Positions 59,441-64,000 of a DNA stretch of 64,000 bases are shown here, piece after piece. Each line of letters starts with the position of its first letter. Positions within the stretch are counted from its first letter, which is position 1. The notes under the pieces were generated by a model that saw only the letters and a list, made by a program, of their open reading frames with translations, was not told the DNA's origin and ran no database searches. The stretch comes from Dactylorhiza incarnata (Eukaryota; Streptophyta; Magnoliopsida; Asparagales; Orchidaceae): NCBI GenBank assembly GCA_033032865.1, contig JAWHQI010000306.1, positions 1,240,001 to 1,304,000 of the forward strand, written 5' to 3'. A program made the position numbers and the translations under genes.

Positions 59441-59635
59441 TTGTCGATCTGCCTGTACAGTGAACAGTTTGTAGATACATTTAGGCTTTAGCAATGTCCT
59501 GCACCCTGCATATTGTCGATTTCACCCTGCATATTGTCGATTATTTTTTCAGTTTTCACAACACCTTCTTCATTGAATGCAGTCCTGTTTATAGATACAT
59601 CATACATACATGTATATGAATTTTTTTTTTGTAGA

Positions 59636-61955
59636 ATGTCTTCAGGCAAGGGTAGTAATGATGGTTCACAAGAGCCTATATCTATTGATGATCCAAATAA
59701 ACCGTTATGGAGGTTTGTCAGTAAGCTAGCTACTCATGGTGAGGCGGGAGGTAATTTATCTTGGAAGTGCAACTTTTGTGACAAAAGTTTTATAAGTTCA
59801 TATACAAGAGTGAGAGCACATTTGTTAATGCTTAGTGGTAAAGGAATTGGAAAATGTGCCAAAGTAGAAAAGAGTGATCTCATCGAGATGAAAAATTTAG
59901 AAAAAGAGATGAATGCTAGAATTGCAAGTCTTGCTCCTAGAAAAGTTCCTTTACCCCCTTTTAGCATCTCAAGTAGTTCAGGTGGATCTACCTCTGGGGT
60001 TGATTATTTTACAAAAGAAAAGAAAAGTTGAAAGTGGTGGAAAAGGAGCTCTTGAAAACGCATTTAACATAGGTCAACGAGAACGGTTAGACTATGAGAT
60101 TGCGATGATGTTTTATTCAGCAGGTTTGCCGTTTAATCTAGCAAGGAATCCTTACTTTATATCCGCTTTTACTTATGCTGCAAATCATAATATTGCGGGA
60201 TATGTACCACCAAAGTACAACTTGCTTAGGACAACCTTGTTGCAAAAGGAGAAATTAAATATTGAAAGGTTGTGTGCACCTATCAAAAATATGTGGAAGG
60301 AGAAGGGTGTTAGCCTAGTGAGCGATGGATGGAGTGACTCCCAACGCCGATCACTTATTAACTTCATGGCAGTTAGTGATGGGGAAGCAATGTTTTTGAA
60401 GGCTGTTGATTGCTCGGGTGAGATAAAGGATATGCATTTTATTTATAACCTATTCAAAGAGGTTATAAATGAAATTGGACATGAGAAAGTTGTCCAAATA
60501 ATAACTGATAATGTTGCTAATTGCAAGGCTGCGAGACAACTTATTGAACAAGAATTTTCTTCCATTATTTGGACTCCTTGTGTGGTGCACACTTTGAATC
60601 TTGCATTGAAGAATATATGTGATCCAAAGAATACGGAGGTAAATCAAGATGTTTATTTGGAATGCAGTTGGATATCAGAAATTGTTTCTGATGTTATGCA
60701 GGTAAATAATTTTATCATAAATCATTCCATGAAGTTAGCAATATGTTTAATGATTTAGCTAACTTGAAATTGTTTCTAATGTTTTGAAGGTAAAGAATTT
60801 TATCATGAATCATTCCATGAGGTTAGCAATTTACAATGAGTTCGTTAACTTGAAATTGCTATTCATTGCCGAAACAAGATTTGCTTCAATGATTGTGATG
60901 TTAAAAAGATTTAAGCTCATTAAAAATGGTCTCCAAAGCATGGTCATTTGTGATAAATGGAATATTTATCGAGATGATAATCAAGGAATAGCAAGATTTG
61001 TGAAGGAAAAAGTACTAGATGATTCATGGTGGGACTCTATTGATTACATCCTATCCTTCACGGCTCCAATTTATGATATGCTGAGGTTTTGTGATACAGA
61101 TAAACCTTGCCTTCACTTAGTCTATGACATGTGGGATTCTATGATTGAAAAAGTGAAGAAAGCTATTTATGATCATGAGGTTAAAAGGTTAGAGGAGCAA
61201 TCAACTTAATATGATGTTGTTCAAGCAATATTACTTGATCGTTGGTCAAAGAACAACACCCCTCTTCATTGCTTAGCACATTCCTTGAATCCAAAGTAAG
61301 TTTTAACTTTTCATGTGTTTTTAATATTTATATTAATGGTTAATGTTTATGTTATTAATACTTGTGTTTTTTTTACATTAGGTATTATAGTGAACAATGG
61401 CTCAATGAAGATCCTTCAAGAGTTTCTCCATACAAGGATAGTGAGATAATTCAAGAAACTAAGAAATGTTTTAGGAAATACTTTCTGGATATTGAGGAGC
61501 GAACACGGGTGAATTAAGAGTATGCAAATTTTGCATACATAAATTGAGATTTTAGAGATTTTGATTCAATTCAAAGCAGATATTCTATGGATCCCAAGGC
61601 TTGGTGGGTTGTTCATGGAGCAAGTGCTCCTATTCTACAAAGCTTAGCCATAAAGCTTCTTGCACAACCGTCCTCATCATCATGTGCGCAGAGAAATTGG
61701 AGTACATATTCTTTTGTGAACTCAATGAAGAGAAATAGAATGACACCAAAACGTGCAGAAGATCTGGTTTTCATACACAGCAATCTACGTCTACTTTCAA
61801 GAAAAAATCCACAATATACACAAGGAGAAACAAAGATGTGGGATATTGGCGGGGATGCTTTTGATACATTCGAAGATGTTGGTATGCTGGAAATTGCAAA
61901 TCTCTCACTGGATGAGCCGGACATGGAATCAGTTATCTTTTTAGATGATATATAA
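59636..61955 (+). pseudogene. hAT transposase (BED finger, DUF659, C-terminal dimerisation)
   Basis: ATG at 59636, preceded by an acceptor TTTTTGTAG. First frame to 60031: BED-type zinc finger (WRFVSKL, WKCNFCDKSF, RVRAHLL). An indel in the A-rich stretch near 60015-60027 shifts it into 59913-60758, with DUF659 (YFISAFTYAANH, SLVSDGWSDSQRRSLINF, QIITDNVANCKAA, HTLNLALK). An imperfect tandem duplication (60693-60875) introduces a stop. 60784-61209 continues (ETRFASMIVMLKRFK). A GT-AG intron of about 85 nt starts near 61297. YYSEQWLNEDPSRVSPYKD follows, one TAA at about 61515, then the dimerisation region (61587-61955; DPKAWWVVHGASAP, CAQRNWSTYSF). Gene order is complete but broken. Confidence 0.85.
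60693..60875. repeat. Imperfect 91-bp tandem duplication in the hAT transposase
   Basis: ATTTTATCATAAATCATTCC and ATTTTATCATGAATCATTCC begin corresponding stretches, each followed by TTAGCAAT and TAACTTGAAATTG. The first copy contains stop codons, the second keeps the frame. Confidence 0.8.
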
Positions 61956-62147
61956 TATGTATGTATGAAAATGACAATTTTATATGCTTTTTGTTTATTT
62001 CTTGTCTATTTATTAGTATTTTACAATTTCTATAATTAAAAAATATGAATTTAACAAACGTGTCCGAACGTGTCGAATATTAATAGTTTAGGAGAATGGA
62101 CGAGTCGCGTGTCGTGTCGTGTCGCGTGTCACGTGTCGGTGTCGGTG

Positions 62148-62282
62148 CAACATAGATCATGAACGTATCGCCGGACAGCGCTCTGAGCACCTCCTTGACT
62201 GCCAACCCATGGACATTTCAATACTAGCTGGTGGACGACACTCCGACCTTGGGGACAAGGCCATTTTTCTGGCGGGGTGTAT
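62148..62282 (+). other. Right internal remnant of the gag-only Ty3/Gypsy element
   Basis: A short stretch between the hAT end and the right LTR. No pol content, so pol was absent before the hAT arrived or was lost here. Confidence 0.6.
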
Positions 62283-62534
62283 TGTTACACACGTTTTGTT
62301 TTATTTGATATTTTTATTTGTCGCTTTATAATTAATGTTATGTGAGCCCCCCTCCCTATATAAGGAGGTGGTATGAGAGAGTATCTTTTATCTTGGAGAT
62401 CATTAGGGTTTGGATCTCCATCTTTGGAGAAAGGTTTCTTCGAGGAACTAACCTCCAGAAGTGGGCACGAGCATACCTCGCGTTTGTATCTGTTATTTCT
62501 TTCAATTAATGCTACTATTTCCTCTTCGGTAATA
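62283..62534 (+). mobile_element. 3' LTR of the gag-only Ty3/Gypsy element
   Basis: 252 bp, near-identical to the left LTR with scattered substitutions. Followed by ATTTA and then the Copia RT frame. Confidence 0.85.
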
Positions 62535-62539
62535 ATTTA

Positions 62540-63257
62540 CGTTTCTTCCTAGGGATTGAAGCCGTCAGGAATTAAGATGGAATATATTTGAACCAACAAA
62601 ATTATGCTCAGAACCTTCTGAAAGATGTTGGATTGACTGGTTGTAAACCAAGCCTTATACCAATGGATCAAAATCACAAATTGAGTGACTGTGATGGAAA
62701 AGAGGTTCAGGATTCTGCACATTATAGGAAAATAATTGGCAAACTAATTTACCTCACAGTTACCAGACCAGATCTAACATATTCTGTACATATCCTTAGC
62801 CAATTTATGGCAAAACCTCGGACCAGTCACCTGAATATGGCATATAAGGTTGTGAGATATGTCAAAGGAACAATTAGTGAAGGCTTAATGTTTCCTGAAA
62901 ATCAAAATCTTAAATTCGAAGCCTTTTGTGATGCCAATTGGGCAGCTTGCCCAATGACACGAAGGTCCATATCAGGATTTTGTGTTAAATTGGGAACGAC
63001 CTTAATCTCGTGGAAGACTAAGAAGCAAAATACAATTTCAAAGTCATCGACGGAATCAGAATATCGCGCTATCACATCAGTTTGTTGTGAACTTACATGG
63101 TTAACTAATTTGTTGAAAGATTTTCAGATCATTGATTTGGTCCCCATTCCTCTACATTGCGACAACTAAGCTGCATTGCACATTGCATCCAATCCGGTTT
63201 TTCATGAGAGGACAAAGCACATAGAATTGGATTGCCATTTGGTTCGAGAAAAATAAC
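62540..63257 (+). pseudogene. Copia reverse transcriptase end and RNase H
   Basis: Continuation of 56455-57149: after one stop the frame 62588-63169 is open. It shows the RT thumb (NQQNYAQNLLKDVGLTGCKP), HYRKIIGKLIYLTVTRPDL, RNase H residues FEAFCDANWAACPMTRRS and SWKTKKQNTISKSSTESEYR. A stop at 63167 replaces the expected residue in CDNxAALHIA; the tail (NPVFHERTKHIELDCH) follows. Confidence 0.88.
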
Positions 63258-63391
63258 AGAATAGTTTAATTGCATCAAGTTATATTCATACCAAACAGCA
63301 ACGCACAGATCTTCTTACAGAGGCAATTGGGAGATCATAGTTACAGACATTTCTCGGGAAGTTAGGAATTTGCAATTTATTACAAATACCG

Positions 63392-63403
63392 ACTTGAAGG
63401 GGG
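63392..63403 (+). other. Copia polypurine tract
   Basis: ACTTGAAGGGGG directly before the right LTR. Confidence 0.7.
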
Positions 63404-63673
63404 TGTTGGAATATGTGATTGGTCTTGTATTTCCAAGTTTGTTAGTTTGTTTTCTTTTCAGTTAGTTTTATTTTGTGTCCAGGTGGGTCCCATTTCTACA
63501 GCTCTATATATAAGAGATTGTAGGCTTGGTTGATTATAAGAATTCATTTTTCTCGTTTCATTTCAAGATGTTCTAGCAGAGCAATGCAATGAGCTTAAGC
63601 TTTCTCTGCTTCTGTTCTTAGCTTTTCTTTTGTTGTTCTTGTTTTTTGTTTTTGCGATATCAAACTCTTAACA
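63404..63673 (+). mobile_element. Copia 3' LTR
   Basis: 270 bp, closely similar to 53501-53775; small indels (for example TTAGTTAGTT against TTAGTT). Confidence 0.85.
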
Positions 63674-63960
63674 AACTTAATGTTGCCATCGACGCTCTTT
63701 CTCGAGCATATGATGAGAGCTTGCCACACTCGCACGCATGGTTGTTTCTTCCCCTTAGTTTTACTGACCTCAACTCTATCAATCATGCCGATCCTATCAC
63801 TTCCGCAATTTTAACTACCATTAAGGTGGATCCTGAGTTCATTCCCCACGTCTTTGGGATTTTTTTTTTAAATATTTTAAACATCGTTTGGGTATATCCC
63901 AGGATCGCTTCACCATGGATACGTTACTTTCAGAAGCCCACAATTCTAAAATAGGGGGGT
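63674..63960 (+). pseudogene. Ty3/Gypsy pol relic, right half
   Basis: Reads LNVAIDALSRAYDES at once after the Copia LTR, the DALSR motif that follows the RNase H of chromovirus-type pol, then a linker (DPITSAILTTIKVDPEF). It is the direct continuation of 53427-53500. The frame ends in poly-T and no integrase is seen before the window ends. Confidence 0.8.
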
Positions 63961-64000
63961 CACAGTAGGGTGTCTCGGACTCTGAAATGTCTTAACTTTT

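Larger units (their letters stand above)
58878..62147 (+). mobile_element. hAT DNA transposon, 3270 bp
   Basis: Ends CACCGACAC... and ...GTGTCGGTG. Flanking octamers CTACGAAG and CAACATAG agree at only five of eight positions, so the duplication is decayed or the ends are off by a few bases. Subterminal clusters of CCGACAC/GTGTCGG mark both ends (58900-58980 and 62060-62147). It encodes a DUF659-type hAT transposase. Confidence 0.8.
57150..62534 (+). mobile_element. Non-autonomous Ty3/Gypsy element with gag only
   Basis: LTRs at 57150-57402 and 62283-62534 start TGTTAC and end CGGTAATA. The element is flanked by ATTTA at 57145-57149 and 62535-62539, and the host RT frame resumes directly after the right copy. 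The internal region has a chromovirus-like gag and no pol. Without the inserted hAT it is only about 2.1 kb. Confidence 0.88.
53501..63673 (+). mobile_element. Ty1/Copia element, itself interrupted
   Basis: LTRs at 53501-53775 and 63404-63673 both start TGTTGGAAT and end TCTTAACA. A primer-binding site follows the left LTR and a polypurine tract precedes the right one. gag, protease, integrase, reverse transcriptase and RNase H are in Copia order. The RT is split by a Ty3/Gypsy element (57150-62534). The element sits inside a Ty3/Gypsy pol relic. The left flank is GAAAC and the right flank AACTT, which fits a duplicated GAAAC that lost two bases on the right. Confidence 0.88.

Overview
Plant nuclear DNA, almost certainly from an angiosperm. 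Evidence: an intact plant-type 60S ribosomal protein L10 gene, a plant GASA/Snakin terminal exon, and plant-specific transposon families (Ty3/Gypsy Tat lineage, Ty1/Copia, MULE with an OTU protease, two-gene PIF/Harbinger, DUF659-type hAT). I cannot assign a family or genus. The window is a gene-poor, transposon-rich block; apart from L10 nearly every coding region belongs to a mobile element, and nearly all of those carry stops or frameshifts. Layout. 1-11165: a minus-strand Tat-lineage Ty3/Gypsy element: its 5' LTR (9425-11165, with a 129-bp tandem array), gag, broken pol with two RNase H domains and integrase, a 97-bp tandem array, and a four-exon ORF on the opposite strand; its 3' LTR lies left of the window. 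11166-22100: nested remains of a family with very long LTRs (three copies; one is a complete 5148-bp solo LTR or LTR-only element with TSD ATGTC) and a second Tat element of which the 3' LTR and neighbouring sequence remain. 22080-23307: AT-rich sequence and a CA-rich microsatellite. 23308-32283: a Copia element with gag but no recognisable pol, arranged LTR-internal-LTR-truncated internal. 32284-40990: MITEs, a 4.7-kb MULE encoding a transposase followed by an OTU protease domain, a deleted Harbinger relic and a MuDR fragment. 43093-43761: ribosomal protein L10, then an orphan GASA exon. 44618-49494: a PIF/Harbinger element with both genes (Myb-like protein and DDE transposase), each with one disabling lesion. 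50342-52000: a paralogous copy of 32910-38935 that provides the empty sites for the MITE and MULE. 52018-52538: a possible small two-exon minus-strand gene. 53427-63960: a four-level nest in which a Ty3/Gypsy pol relic is split by a Copia element (53501-63673), which is split in its reverse transcriptase by a gag-only Ty3/Gypsy element (57150-62534, TSD ATTTA), which is split by a hAT element (58878-62147). No cellular pathway or operon is present. The window records successive insertions, and several insertion sites can be checked inside it from target-site duplications, resumed reading frames or the paralogous empty copy. The items most worth a second look are the spliced antisense ORF of the Tat element, the OTU-MULE, the PIF element next to MITEs with the same terminal motif, and the tandem arrays in the Tat element as possible satellite seeds.
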